A DNA stretch of 21,175 nucleotides. Origin: a virus. The stretch is taken from positions 1 through 21,175 of the IMG/VR virus record IMGVR_UViG_3300035698_008229. One strand, given 5' to 3'. The translations under genes and the position numbers were made by a program. Shown one piece after another: positions 7,707 through 15,191 of the stretch; within the stretch, counting starts at the first letter, position 1, and every line of letters starts with the position of its first letter. The notes beneath the pieces are model-generated. The model saw only the letters and a program-made list of their open reading frames with translations. It had not been told where the DNA came from and searched no databases.

Positions 7707-8871
7707 TAAATTCCTCCGTCATTTTCTTGACGATGTTTCGCTGATGTGCAACGTACTCAACACCACTATGATTACTGAGTGCAATTTGATTGTAATGCGA
7801 CGCCATGCCGTACATTCCGAGTGTTGAATAAACGCGGGCAAGATGGTACGCCGGGACTTCCTCGTAAAAAGGAACGGTCTGGAACTTGCCCTTACCGAGT
7901 TTCTTTTTCAATGCTGTCTTGTAAAGGCGCATTGCCGCGTCCATGTCGCCACGCTTGAAGTACACGTCTCCTAGAACAACATACGGTTCAGCATAGTCGA
8001 ATGAGAACGCAGTAGCCATGCGGCACCAGTCTTCAATCTTCTCGATGTTTTCTTCCTTCAGCTGCTCGATTACCGGTCTCTGATGCTGGCACCCGAAAGC
8101 GTAGAACCAGACAAGTTCCATCGATATTGCGTATAACATTTCATACGACGTTTCGAGTTCCTGAACAATACCCTCAAGAATCCCTATTCCTTTTTCATGC
8201 TTGCCGATGTACAGGTAGTCGCGTCCGAGAAAATATCTGGTTTGAATGTCGTTATCACCGATAGTGTAATGCTCGTGTTCGAGTATAGCTATGTTCCGCA
8301 GAGCACTTGCATACGTTGGTTTTGACGGAAGGTGCGTGATGAACATATTATTGATCGACGCGTTCTTCACCATATCCCATTCAGGAGTAAGCAGCTCGTG
8401 AATAGGGCGTGTCCATTTAATCCTGTTGCGCTTGAATACCCGCTCCCGCTTAAACCACATCGAAGGTGAGCCATCCTCATTGACGATGATTGCATACGGC
8501 ATTGACCACATATCAACATCCGCATACTTGTCATCTTTCAGTAGGGCTACGGCACGCGTCCATTGTTCCTTATATTGATCGAGGCAGACGTCATCAGAAT
8601 CTAGCCACATGATCATATCAGAGGAGGTGTTGTCGAGAGCGCAGTTCCGTGCCCCGCCGAAATTACCATGAGGATGCCGTTCACTTTCCCATGCGAACGT
8701 GACAACCTTTTCAGTATACTGTTTGGCAACTGCTTCGACTTCCGTATCGTTGGAAGTATTGACGATTACTATTTCATCGAATGATTCCTTCGCAGAAAAC
8801 GTGCGAAGGCACCTACTCAAAAGACCGGCCTCACCGGGGCCAACAATTACATTGAGCGCGAGTGTGGTCAT
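7669..8871 (-). CDS. GT2-family glycosyltransferase with C-terminal TPR-like helices
   Basis: A 400-residue protein with an N-terminal GT-A domain of the GT2 type. It shows an NVIVGPGEAGLLSRCL start strand and loop, DEIVIVNTSND at about 32-42, FGGARNCAL at about 71-79, and the metal- and sugar-nucleotide-binding WLDSDD at 89-94. The C-terminal half (about 205-370) is helical repeats with TPR-like spacing, such as YFLGRDYLYIGKHEKGIGIL, VLGDVYFKRGDMDAAMRLY and YHLARVYSTLGMYGMASHY. GT2 domains joined to TPRs occur in protein glycosyltransferases such as the peptide S-glycosyltransferase SunS; that comparison is by architecture only. It is the last gene of the island, starts by TAATG overlap with the radical SAM gene and overlaps the tail terminator by 38 bases. 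The substrate is unknown. Confidence 0.85.
   Translation of the reverse strand: MTTLALNVIVGPGEAGLLSRCLRTFSAKESFDEIVIVNTSNDTEVEAVAKQYTEKVVTFAWESERHPHGNFGGARNCALDNTSSDMIMWLDSDDVCLDQYKEQWTRAVALLKDDKYADVDMWSMPYAIIVNEDGSPSMWFKRERVFKRNRIKWTRPIHELLTPEWDMVKNASINNMFITHLPSKPTYASALRNIAILEHEHYTIGDNDIQTRYFLGRDYLYIGKHEKGIGILEGIVQELETSYEMLYAISMELVWFYAFGCQHQRPVIEQLKEENIEKIEDWCRMATAFSFDYAEPYVVLGDVYFKRGDMDAAMRLYKTALKKKLGKGKFQTVPFYEEVPAYHLARVYSTLGMYGMASHYNQIALSNHSGVEYVAHQRNIVKKMTEEFNELCKNEPKVGT
7711..7717 (-). promoter_or_regulatory. Strong ribosome binding site of tail terminator inside upstream gene
   Basis: On the minus strand GGAGGAA lies four bases before the ATG at 7706-7704, within the coding sequence of the TPR glycosyltransferase that ends at 7669. 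It fixes the terminator start and allows it to be translated whether or not ribosomes arrive from the island. Confidence 0.7.
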
Positions 8872-9611
8872 TATTTAGAAGTCCTTTCCGTGTAGTATTT
8901 ATCGAATGCCGCTTCCCATGTCGGCGTTGACTTCTGCTCAATGACTCGCGGTCTGCCCGGCGCTGAAAATCCGCAGTGCCCGCAATGCTTCGCAAACTCT
9001 TTATCGCAATGCTCAACGGTGAGATCGGCTATTGATTGCACGCTTTCAATGTAATCGAAAACGCGGGCCGCTGCCGCCATTGGCGAGCAGGGATAATAGC
9101 CTTTCGTGTTATAGCAGATGCCGCAGTCATGCGTCTGGAAACAGTTGAAGTCATGTTCTTCGCCGAGGTCGACGGGGCTCTCGTTGACCGGGACATACTG
9201 CATAAGGTTCCCGCCTCCATCGACGCCCTTGCCTGTCTTCGCGCTTATGCCGAGGGGAACACCGTACTTGACGCTTATCGAAACAGCCGTGTTTCTCACA
9301 CGAGCATCACCGTTGTTTGTTAGCAGCCAGAACTTGCACTCAGGGTTGTGCGTGTCCCGGTAGTCGATGAGCTTCTGCATTATCTCGTCGATGTGCGGGT
9401 TCATCGAAGGTTCCCCGCCGTGCAGTGTAATGAGCCCCCATTTATGGTTATTGTGAACCGCGTCTGCTATGAAATTCTCTACCGTCTCGACGCTCATTGT
9501 ACGCGCCGCCGGTGCTTGTGTACAGAGATTCGAGCAGTTCGCACAGCGGACATTGCATGCGTAGGTCAAACACAGTTCACAGATGCCATAGTTAGGTTCA
9601 AACCTTTTCAT
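8871..9611 (-). CDS. Radical SAM enzyme with SPASM-like Cys-rich C-terminus
   Basis: A 246-residue radical SAM protein. The ATG at 9611 overlaps the upstream TGA (ATGA) and has AAAGGAG eight bases ahead, so I prefer it to the ATG 78 bases further upstream. The [4Fe-4S] motif is Cys19-x3-Cys23-x2-Cys26 in CNVRCANC, with extra cysteines at 11, 14 and 30. SAM binding is marked by HGGEPSMNP at 64-72, and LLTNNGD at 96-102 is a typical strand. The C-terminal part has cysteines at 157, 163, 166, 175, 202, 210 and 213, suggesting an auxiliary iron-sulfur site as in SPASM or Twitch peptide-modifying enzymes. It sits between two glycosyltransferases. The reaction is unknown; modification of a peptide, protein or sugar is possible. 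Confidence 0.88.
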   Translation of the reverse strand: MKRFEPNYGICELCLTYACNVRCANCSNLCTQAPAARTMSVETVENFIADAVHNNHKWGLITLHGGEPSMNPHIDEIMQKLIDYRDTHNPECKFWLLTNNGDARVRNTAVSISVKYGVPLGISAKTGKGVDGGGNLMQYVPVNESPVDLGEEHDFNCFQTHDCGICYNTKGYYPCSPMAAAARVFDYIESVQSIADLTVEHCDKEFAKHCGHCGFSAPGRPRVIEQKSTPTWEAAFDKYYTERTSK

Positions 9612-10237
9612 TCCAGCATCTCCTTTGGATGGTGTTTCAATATGTATTCCCGCTTCCTCGGCGTTGCCATGAAGTTCGTATAATGGCAAAACGCGAGCTT
9701 GTTCATATCGAGGGTAGGATTGAAAAACCAGTTGAATATCTGCGGCAGTTCATTAACGAAGATGTGGTGCTCGCCGATATGTTCGTTCAAATAATACTGA
9801 TCATACGTATGCCAGTTGTGTGGATCGGAGACGCCGATTTCAAAAACCTTCTTCATCAGTTCTGAATGCCGTTTTGGAATTACCGATAACCCAGCATTGT
9901 ACCTGAAGTACGGGAACGACGCCGACCCGACGCGCTGGCCTACCATAGTGGTATCTACCGCGAAGGAGAACTCGTCCTTGATAAGAAAATCCTCGATGTT
10001 GTACTTCAGGTTGCACGGCAGGATGTCGAGGTCTTGCGCGATGATCATGTCAGCATCAAACATATCGTGTAAAAACGACTTCATCCAGACTGGCGACGTG
10101 TTCTTTGTCTGCTCGATATGTTCAGTGACGACGTGCATCTCGATGCCAAAATGGTTATAATATTTCTCATTGGCCTTTAGCGCGAGGTCTGCGAACGGCA
10201 TGTTTCCGACATTGATGATCACAGCAATTGTTTTCAT
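9608..10237 (-). CDS. GT-A fold glycosyltransferase (GT8-like)
   Basis: A 209-residue protein with a single-domain nucleotide-sugar transferase pattern: strand TIAVIINVG, then a VWMKSFLHDMF helix, IIAQDLDILP at about 66-74 with the DxD metal site (Asp69, Asp71), FRYNAGLSVI near 112-121, and late FCHYTNF. The DxD followed by YNAGL is seen in GT8-like (glycogenin-type) and related enzymes. The family call is tentative, but the transferase fold is well supported. Start and stop each overlap neighbours by ATGA. There is no signal peptide or membrane segment, so it should act in the cytoplasm on host NDP-sugars. Donor and acceptor are unknown. Confidence 0.75.
   Translation of the reverse strand: MKTIAVIINVGNMPFADLALKANEKYYNHFGIEMHVVTEHIEQTKNTSPVWMKSFLHDMFDADMIIAQDLDILPCNLKYNIEDFLIKDEFSFAVDTTMVGQRVGSASFPYFRYNAGLSVIPKRHSELMKKVFEIGVSDPHNWHTYDQYYLNEHIGEHHIFVNELPQIFNWFFNPTLDMNKLAFCHYTNFMATPRKREYILKHHPKEMLE
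9620..9626 (-). promoter_or_regulatory. Ribosome binding site fixing the radical SAM start
   Basis: AAAGGAG on the minus strand ends eight bases before the ATG at 9611. It lies in the 3' end of the upstream glycosyltransferase gene and supports the 246-residue start over a 272-residue alternative. Confidence 0.65.
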
Positions 10238-10521
10238 TTTGTCAGCCTTTCAAGAGCGATCCCCGCGCGTTCATCACTGCCGATTTTGTACGAATGATTC
10301 GTTCGATAAACGTGCTCACGAAGTTTGCTGTTATCACGCCAGAAGCCAGCATCATAGTTTTCATTGTACTCGTGCAACTTTGCCGACATTTTCTTCCCCA
10401 TGCGTTCAGCCAGCGCAAGCATGTCTCTGATGTTCTGTGAGTTCACATCGTCGTCTTGCACAACGTCATTGATCTGCCGAAGCACTTCACAGAGCGTCAG
10501 CTTATAGTTGCAGTCACGCAT
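10234..10521 (-). CDS. Small hypothetical protein in glycosyltransferase island
   Basis: A 95-residue protein counted from the ATG at 10521-10519, which overlaps the methyltransferase stop by eight bases. An in-frame ATG at 10539 would add six residues but has a weaker ribosome site. It looks soluble and helical: LTLCEVLRQINDVV, then NIRDMLALAERMGKKMSAKLHEY, then a charged region ending GIALERLTK. I do not recognise a family; small helical proteins of this kind can be adaptors for enzymes. It overlaps the next glycosyltransferase by ATGA, so it is co-translated with the island. Confidence 0.6.
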   Translation of the reverse strand: MRDCNYKLTLCEVLRQINDVVQDDDVNSQNIRDMLALAERMGKKMSAKLHEYNENYDAGFWRDNSKLREHVYRTNHSYKIGSDERAGIALERLTK

Positions 10522-11113
10522 TGTCACGAAGCACCTCATCGAGTTCTTGAAAGGTGAATACTTGGTTCAAAATATACTTACGATGCTCCTCAAGAAACGG
10601 CCAGTCAAGTATCGCTTGCGGATATGTGATCTGCCTCCCCCACTTTATTATACCACATCCGCAGTCATCTTGCATTGATACCATGAACAACATTGGATTT
10701 GACATGCGCATCGAAGCGAAGACTTTCCACGCTTCGCCATACCACGCCTCACCAACTCGTTCTGTTAATTGAAGATCCTCGTGCTTCGGGCACATATCGT
10801 GCATCACGAGAACACCTTTTTCGGAGAGCACATTCATTCCGTTCAATACATCCGCGTAACATTGTGCGTAGTCGTGATCACCGTCGATGAAAATTAGATC
10901 GAACTTTCTGATATTGTCTTTGAAAAAAGAATCCGATGTCATTTCCAGAAGACCAGGCCGTTGCGATAGAACTTTTATATCCACGCCGGTCTTGTCTTCT
11001 ATTCTGATATTATCGTAGTTCACATCCGGTTTATTAACGCCGACTTCGAGATAATTTCTCGCGCTAATTAATTCAGCTATATGGTTCAGGATGTCTGTAC
11101 GGTTAATTCCCAT
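10514..11113 (-). CDS. Class I SAM-dependent methyltransferase
   Basis: A 199-residue Rossmann-fold methyltransferase. Motif I is YLEVGV at 21-26, an acidic strand end GVDI follows near 43-46, and the post-motif FDLIFIDGDHDY at 71-82 with a downstream KGVLVMHDM strand is typical of the Methyltransf_24 group. Enzymes of this group methylate sugars, small molecules or other substrates. In a glycosyltransferase cluster, capping or decorating a sugar is the simplest reading, but that is inference. The start follows GGAGG six bases upstream and overlaps the preceding gene by 11 bases. A Cys pair (CGCG) near residue 153 is unexplained. Confidence 0.82.
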   Translation of the reverse strand: MGINRTDILNHIAELISARNYLEVGVNKPDVNYDNIRIEDKTGVDIKVLSQRPGLLEMTSDSFFKDNIRKFDLIFIDGDHDYAQCYADVLNGMNVLSEKGVLVMHDMCPKHEDLQLTERVGEAWYGEAWKVFASMRMSNPMLFMVSMQDDCGCGIIKWGRQITYPQAILDWPFLEEHRKYILNQVFTFQELDEVLRDNA

Positions 11114-11969
11114 GGCACGCCTCCACTATATCAACAAGGATCTGCGCCGTTTTTTCAACGGTATATCCTTCTTCGACGAACGAATGCGGGTCGTACGCAT
11201 TCGCTTCAATGCGAGCAATAAAGTCGTCAAACTCTTTGCCCATTGCGTCACCTACTATCCCACACCTATCATCGAAGTGCGGTGCTGAAGTGCATCGGTC
11301 AAATTTATCATCACCAATCCATCGCTTGCTATCAACAACATATACCGGCACCCCGCAAGCGAGTATTTCCATGAGCGCATTACTTGATTTTTCACAGCAT
11401 GAATTGTATATACAGAACTTCGCTTTCGAGCAAGCGGCCTTAAGCTGGTCTATGGTATACTCGCCGTACTTTATTGTCTCAATGGCATTGCCGCGACTCT
11501 CTGCTATTATGCTGGCGGCATTGTAATTGTCTTTATTTTGGTACTTTGTATATATCAACCCAGTATCAGCCGGTTGCCTGTTCTTTGCAATATTACGGTA
11601 TCCATCTTCAACGTCAACAGCCGCCGGGAATATGTGAAAGGTAAAGTCCTTTGTCTCCTCCGGGAATTGCCATCTCCAATAATCAGCAACCCAGTCTGAT
11701 TGAACGATGAAGTTCTTAAACTTTGCAGCCACCCCTGTATGATCCCCCGCGTTGTGCATCACGTTCGGGCCGATAGGTGTGTTATCTGGGATCTCTTCCC
11801 ATCTCTTGAAAACCTGACCTGCCTGCATCCCGACGGCATATTCATAGTTTTCAGAACACACTTCATAGGCAATGCCGAGGCGGTCGAGACCGAGCGTGAG
11901 GTTATACGCGCGGCGTCCCGGCCCCTTGGCAAGGCTCTCGGCAGGATTCATCAAAAGGTTTAGCTTCAC
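11103..11969 (-). CDS. GT-B fold glycosyltransferase (GT4-like)
   Basis: A 288-residue protein that starts at GTG (GTGA overlap with the upstream stop) with GAAGGG ahead. The C-terminal Rossmann domain carries the GT4-like donor-site pattern: YTIDQLKAACSKAKFCIYNS followed by SSNALMEILACGVPVYVV, where the Glu before the ILA helix is the usual ribose contact. The N-terminal half has an acceptor-domain start (LNLLMNPAESLAKGPGRRAYNL, shortened from the usual GG loop). It is shorter than most GT4 enzymes (350-400 residues). No membrane anchor is visible. Substrates are unknown. Confidence 0.82.
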   Translation of the reverse strand: MKLNLLMNPAESLAKGPGRRAYNLTLGLDRLGIAYEVCSENYEYAVGMQAGQVFKRWEEIPDNTPIGPNVMHNAGDHTGVAAKFKNFIVQSDWVADYWRWQFPEETKDFTFHIFPAAVDVEDGYRNIAKNRQPADTGLIYTKYQNKDNYNAASIIAESRGNAIETIKYGEYTIDQLKAACSKAKFCIYNSCCEKSSNALMEILACGVPVYVVDSKRWIGDDKFDRCTSAPHFDDRCGIVGDAMGKEFDDFIARIEANAYDPHSFVEEGYTVEKTAQILVDIVEACHGN

Positions 11970-13033
11970 AGTATCCCTTCGATCACTTCAGCCCATGCCT
12001 TGTGAACCCGCACACGTCGTTCAGAGTGGTCTTGCCTGATAAGCCTGCTGATGTCCTGCAGCTTATCTAGGCTGTACCCGAGGATTTCATGTCGCTCTTC
12101 TGCATTGTCGAAATACTGGATATGCTTCATGTCCCCAGCATAGAAGTCTGCACTATCGAGCCAGTGTGATACGACGTTGAAGTCAAGATAGTTGTTCGGG
12201 TCAAACTCATGCTTGTGCGGAATGAGTGAGTGAACGGCTTTCTTGAAATGGCACTGCCATGAAATGTGATTCAGTACCGGCACCCCGGCGAGGAACATTT
12301 CGAGCAGGTATCTTTTTGTCGGGAAGAAGACAGGCATGCCAGCCGCGTACTGCTCGAAGATCGTCATGGTCGATGTGTTGTACGGGTAGTGGATCGCGCC
12401 CTTGAAGTCAGCAACAGTCTGCCACGCGTGCCCCGCCTTCAGCGCGTCATGTTTCTTTATCATCCGACCAGATGGATCTTTGATGTCGAATGACGCGTAG
12501 TACAGGAACTGATCGTACACCGGGTTGTAATTCATTCCGGTATACTCACATAGTGAGGGAATATATTTCACCTCGCGTTCGATGAATCCCTCGGCGTACC
12601 GCTTGTCGTACAGCGAGTTCGCACAGAGGATGATCTTGCCACTGTCAACGCCGACGCGCAGGTACTCGTTGAACTTTGTCCAGTTCTCCGGGTCACAGTC
12701 AAAGCCGTTCTCATATCTGATAGGGATTTGAATTATGATCGGCTTGTCGAAGTACTCCCACAGCAGAGAGAACGCTGGCGGGTAGCAACATAGGAACGCG
12801 TCATAATCTTTGAACGCGTCCTTGTACGTTTCATAAAACTCCTTGGTCTTACGCTCACGAACGACGTGGCACCAGTTGTCACCTTCAAGTTCAGGGATGT
12901 GCCCTTGCGGGCGATTGATTACAGCAGCGTGCCCGCTTAAGGATATTTCCCGAACGGTATGCCCGAGGGTATTGAAGATGTGCCGGATGTCAGCGCTAAC
13001 GGCAATGTGCTGGTCAATCGATAGTACGCGCAT
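11966..13033 (-). CDS. GT-B fold glycosyltransferase-like protein
   Basis: A 355-residue protein with two Rossmann-like halves. It begins MRVLSIDQHIAVSADIRHIF, with a hinge region near residues 135-175. The late segment IHYPYNTSTMTIFEQYAAGMPVFFP is a divergent form of the GT-B donor-site helix with its conserved Glu and Gly-Pro turn. A helix-rich tail with basic residues (LIRQDHSERRVRVH) closes the protein. It overlaps the preceding GT2 gene by 20 bases and the next by GTGA, and AAAGGA lies seven bases before the ATG. The CAZy family is not clear; the fold assignment is more secure than the function. Confidence 0.72.
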   Translation of the reverse strand: MRVLSIDQHIAVSADIRHIFNTLGHTVREISLSGHAAVINRPQGHIPELEGDNWCHVVRERKTKEFYETYKDAFKDYDAFLCCYPPAFSLLWEYFDKPIIIQIPIRYENGFDCDPENWTKFNEYLRVGVDSGKIILCANSLYDKRYAEGFIEREVKYIPSLCEYTGMNYNPVYDQFLYYASFDIKDPSGRMIKKHDALKAGHAWQTVADFKGAIHYPYNTSTMTIFEQYAAGMPVFFPTKRYLLEMFLAGVPVLNHISWQCHFKKAVHSLIPHKHEFDPNNYLDFNVVSHWLDSADFYAGDMKHIQYFDNAEERHEILGYSLDKLQDISRLIRQDHSERRVRVHKAWAEVIEGIL

Positions 13034-13589
13034 TGTTATCCTTTTCGTAGAAGTATATGGGATGATCGATGTATACCTCTGTATTAAGCAACCGCCTTAC
13101 TGACTCGGAGAATAACCTGTCTTCCCCGTTGTCTATTTCCGGGAACCCGATCTTTCGAGCGATCGCCGTCTTGATAGGATTGAGGTGGTTCGGCGTCCGG
13201 TAATACGCGTCAACGCCGGTGTACCACCCCTGATACTCTATCGAATGCCTGAATGGAAGCGCTTGACCCTGTATTTTCATTATGCCGTCTATCCCGACAC
13301 AGTCAGGCCCGGTTTTGGTCGCATCATAAATAGATTGAACGTAGTCTTCGGCAATAGTGTCGTCGTCATCGACGAACGCCGAGTACTCGCCAGTCGCCTT
13401 CTCAAGGAGCATGTTTCGTTTCTTCCCGACAGACATATCCCCGTCGTCTCCCTCAACAAGCACCTCAATCTTCTTGTCAAGCGCGCTTACTACCTGGCGC
13501 TGGATAGAGCCAAGCAGCCGCGCGAGAGACTCGCTGCGCCCATTGAGGTGACAGATTAGAATCGACAGCCTTACTGTAGGACGTTCCAT
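13014..13589 (-). CDS. GT2-family glycosyltransferase, compact
   Basis: A 191-residue GT-A enzyme. It begins RLSILICHLNGRSESLARLL, has IEVLVEGDDGDMSVGKKRN near 41-59, and the nucleotide-sugar site FVDDDD at 72-77 following ATGEY. NGEDRLFSE near 155 may be the catalytic acidic (ED) motif of GT2 enzymes. It lacks the C-terminal extension of many GT2 proteins, so it is close to a minimal domain. The start overlaps the previous gene by 19 bases. Soluble and probably cytoplasmic. Confidence 0.85.
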   Translation of the reverse strand: MERPTVRLSILICHLNGRSESLARLLGSIQRQVVSALDKKIEVLVEGDDGDMSVGKKRNMLLEKATGEYSAFVDDDDTIAEDYVQSIYDATKTGPDCVGIDGIMKIQGQALPFRHSIEYQGWYTGVDAYYRTPNHLNPIKTAIARKIGFPEIDNGEDRLFSESVRRLLNTEVYIDHPIYFYEKDNNARTID

Positions 13590-14317
13590 TTTCCGATCCC
13601 TGCATTGATAAGGTTTTTTGCAACGATGGTGGAATATGCTATCGCAAAACGTTTGTTCTGCGGGCTGTTCGCGGACTTCTGGACAGGTGACAATCTCTGG
13701 AATGTCTCATCCCACTCGTCTTCTTTTTTCTTTGTTGAATGGTTATGCTGAATATACACCTCTGGGAGATACCGGAGCGTGCCAGTCATTGCCCCGATCA
13801 TAGTCCAGATTACATCGATCATGTCGGCGTGAAAATGCGCACACATAAACGGCTTTCGTGTTGCCTCGACCAGTTGGCGCGAGACAAAAAGATTGACGCA
13901 GCATTTATCGTGCGCTATGTAATTGTCATTGCAGTACACGATGGCATTCCCGTCTGCCGCGTTCATCTCTTCAAGGATTTTTGTATCCCATCCCTGAGTG
14001 AGGAAAACCATGTCATCCCCTAGTTCGGTGACAAGCGTGCCGGGATCGTTGAACCGCGTCTCGTTGTACATCTTGTTGAAATAGAGGGAGAGGTTCGGCT
14101 GCTTGGTTGTCTCGTCGATAATTTCCCAGCAATCCTTCGACGGGAAAAATCTGTTCTGAACGTACTCTCTCGACACCGTGTCGGTAGTGTTAATGCAGTA
14201 CGAGAACCGCAGGCGCGTCGGGTCATCGGCAAGCCTTAGGGCGCTGTCAGTGATGAGTATGAGCTGGAACATACGCTTGTACGTTGGAACCATCAAACAG
14301 ATTTTGTCGTAGATCAC
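13571..14317 (-). CDS. GT-A fold glycosyltransferase, GT2-like
   Basis: A 248-residue protein starting at GTG (GTGA overlap with the membrane protein stop; AAGGGGG upstream). It shows ICLMVPTYKRMFQL at 6-19, the typical GT2 opening strand and helix, then YFNKMYNETRF and VTELGDDMVFLTQGWD at 96-111, with Asp101-Asp102 in the place of the metal-binding DxD. The region VYIQHNHSTKK near 197-207 has histidines that can bind metal in GT2 folds. It is more divergent than the GT2 gene next to it. Substrates are unknown. Confidence 0.75.
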   Translation of the reverse strand: MIYDKICLMVPTYKRMFQLILITDSALRLADDPTRLRFSYCINTTDTVSREYVQNRFFPSKDCWEIIDETTKQPNLSLYFNKMYNETRFNDPGTLVTELGDDMVFLTQGWDTKILEEMNAADGNAIVYCNDNYIAHDKCCVNLFVSRQLVEATRKPFMCAHFHADMIDVIWTMIGAMTGTLRYLPEVYIQHNHSTKKKEDEWDETFQRLSPVQKSANSPQNKRFAIAYSTIVAKNLINAGIGKWNVLQ

Positions 14318-14532
14318 GAATCCCCCTTGTTTCCCTCAAGTAGTATTTTCATGCCGCTCATGAAATTTACGTAGATTGATTTAATCCCGACCCACAGAAA
14401 ATAGCACATCAGCATAGATTCTATTAAATCAACTGGCTTATAGTAAAGCCTTAAAATGACTACCGTCGTTGTTAAGATCATAGGCGTTATTGCTGTTATT
14501 GCGCATGCCTTTGTGATCGCAAGATTTTTCAT
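14314..14532 (-). CDS. Small two-helix membrane protein
   Basis: A 72-residue protein from the ATG at 14532-14530, which overlaps the upstream TGA as ATGA; a GTG two codons earlier is less likely. It has two hydrophobic segments, about residues 8-29 (ACAITAITPMILTTTVVILR) and 37-58 (LIESMLMCYFLWVGIKSIYV), with a short charged tail. Size and topology could fit a membrane anchor for the glycosyltransferases or a small holin-like protein. No lysis gene is nearby, and coupling inside the island favours a role with the glycosyltransferases. I do not recognise a family. Confidence 0.62.
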   Translation of the reverse strand: MKNLAITKACAITAITPMILTTTVVILRLYYKPVDLIESMLMCYFLWVGIKSIYVNFMSGMKILLEGNKGDS

Positions 14533-15191
14533 CAGCACACCATCCCGATGTAATGCTTATCCTCTGGGTTCGGAACCTCGATCTCATTCCCGGTGTACTT
14601 GAGCTGCGGCATGTTCGCCCGCACATGCGCACAATGCTTTTCTTTAATCACCGGCCACATATATGTTGAAAGGAAAATCTGATCTGAACCATGGAATAAC
14701 CCGCGTGGGTTTTTGTAATCCGGCTTGATGCGTCCCATCCATGCCCCGATCTTCTGGTCGAAATCAGGAACGATCCCAGGAACCGCGCCCCATGTACCGC
14801 CGAGAATATGTGTCGCATGACTTTCACAATCGCGGATAATGTGAAACGGCTTTCCGCTGGCAATCCACTCGTCGACCATTTTTACTTCCCGGACTGAGTA
14901 CTTCGAGTCTGTGTCGCGCACAATAAACCGCTCGACAGTCTCATCGTCATACATTGGATGGAAACGCCAGAACATGCCGAGCACATCGGTTGACCGTCCC
15001 ATCAAAATCATCTCTGCACCGGTCGCGTGTATTCTGTCAAGCGCCTCAACTGGAACCGTGTCGTCATGGTAGAACCGGCATATCCAGTCCGGATAGAACT
15101 CCGCGCGATGTTCAGCATTCCACACAGCACCGTCAATGTACAAAGGGTTCGTTCCCCAGATGGAAAATGAGATGATCTTTTTATTTTGCAT
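14532..15191 (-). CDS. Glycosyltransferase-like protein (GT-A type)
   Basis: A 219-residue protein that opens the island. The pattern is FSIWGTNPLYIDGAVWNAEH near 9-28, EFYPDWICRFYHD at 31-43, MFWRFHPMYDD at 73-83 and FIVRDTDSKYS at 89-99 with a DxD-type site (Asp93, Asp95), then VDEWIASGKPFHIIRD and GGTWGAV. I recall this pattern from phage and bacterial glycosyltransferase-like proteins found in capsule or sugar clusters; the exact family name is not certain. The start overlaps the gp10-like gene by 11 bases, directly coupling the island to the head genes. Confidence 0.72.
   Translation of the reverse strand: MQNKKIISFSIWGTNPLYIDGAVWNAEHRAEFYPDWICRFYHDDTVPVEALDRIHATGAEMILMGRSTDVLGMFWRFHPMYDDETVERFIVRDTDSKYSVREVKMVDEWIASGKPFHIIRDCESHATHILGGTWGAVPGIVPDFDQKIGAWMGRIKPDYKNPRGLFHGSDQIFLSTYMWPVIKEKHCAHVRANMPQLKYTGNEIEVPNPEDKHYIGMVC

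Noticed and set aside
8871-9611. Radical SAM enzyme as QueE-type 7-deazaguanine synthase for DNA modification
   Set aside because: The seven C-terminal cysteines are not expected in QueE, and no other queuosine or archaeosine pathway gene is present in the window.
9612-9689. Earlier ATG start at 9689 for the radical SAM gene
   Set aside because: It would overlap the upstream gene by 82 bases, while the ATG at 9611 has an ideal ribosome site and the ATGA overlap common in this operon.
14314-14532. Holin gene as part of a lysis cassette
   Set aside because: No endolysin or spanin gene is nearby and the gene is coupled on both sides to glycosyltransferases. It is kept as an unknown membrane protein.
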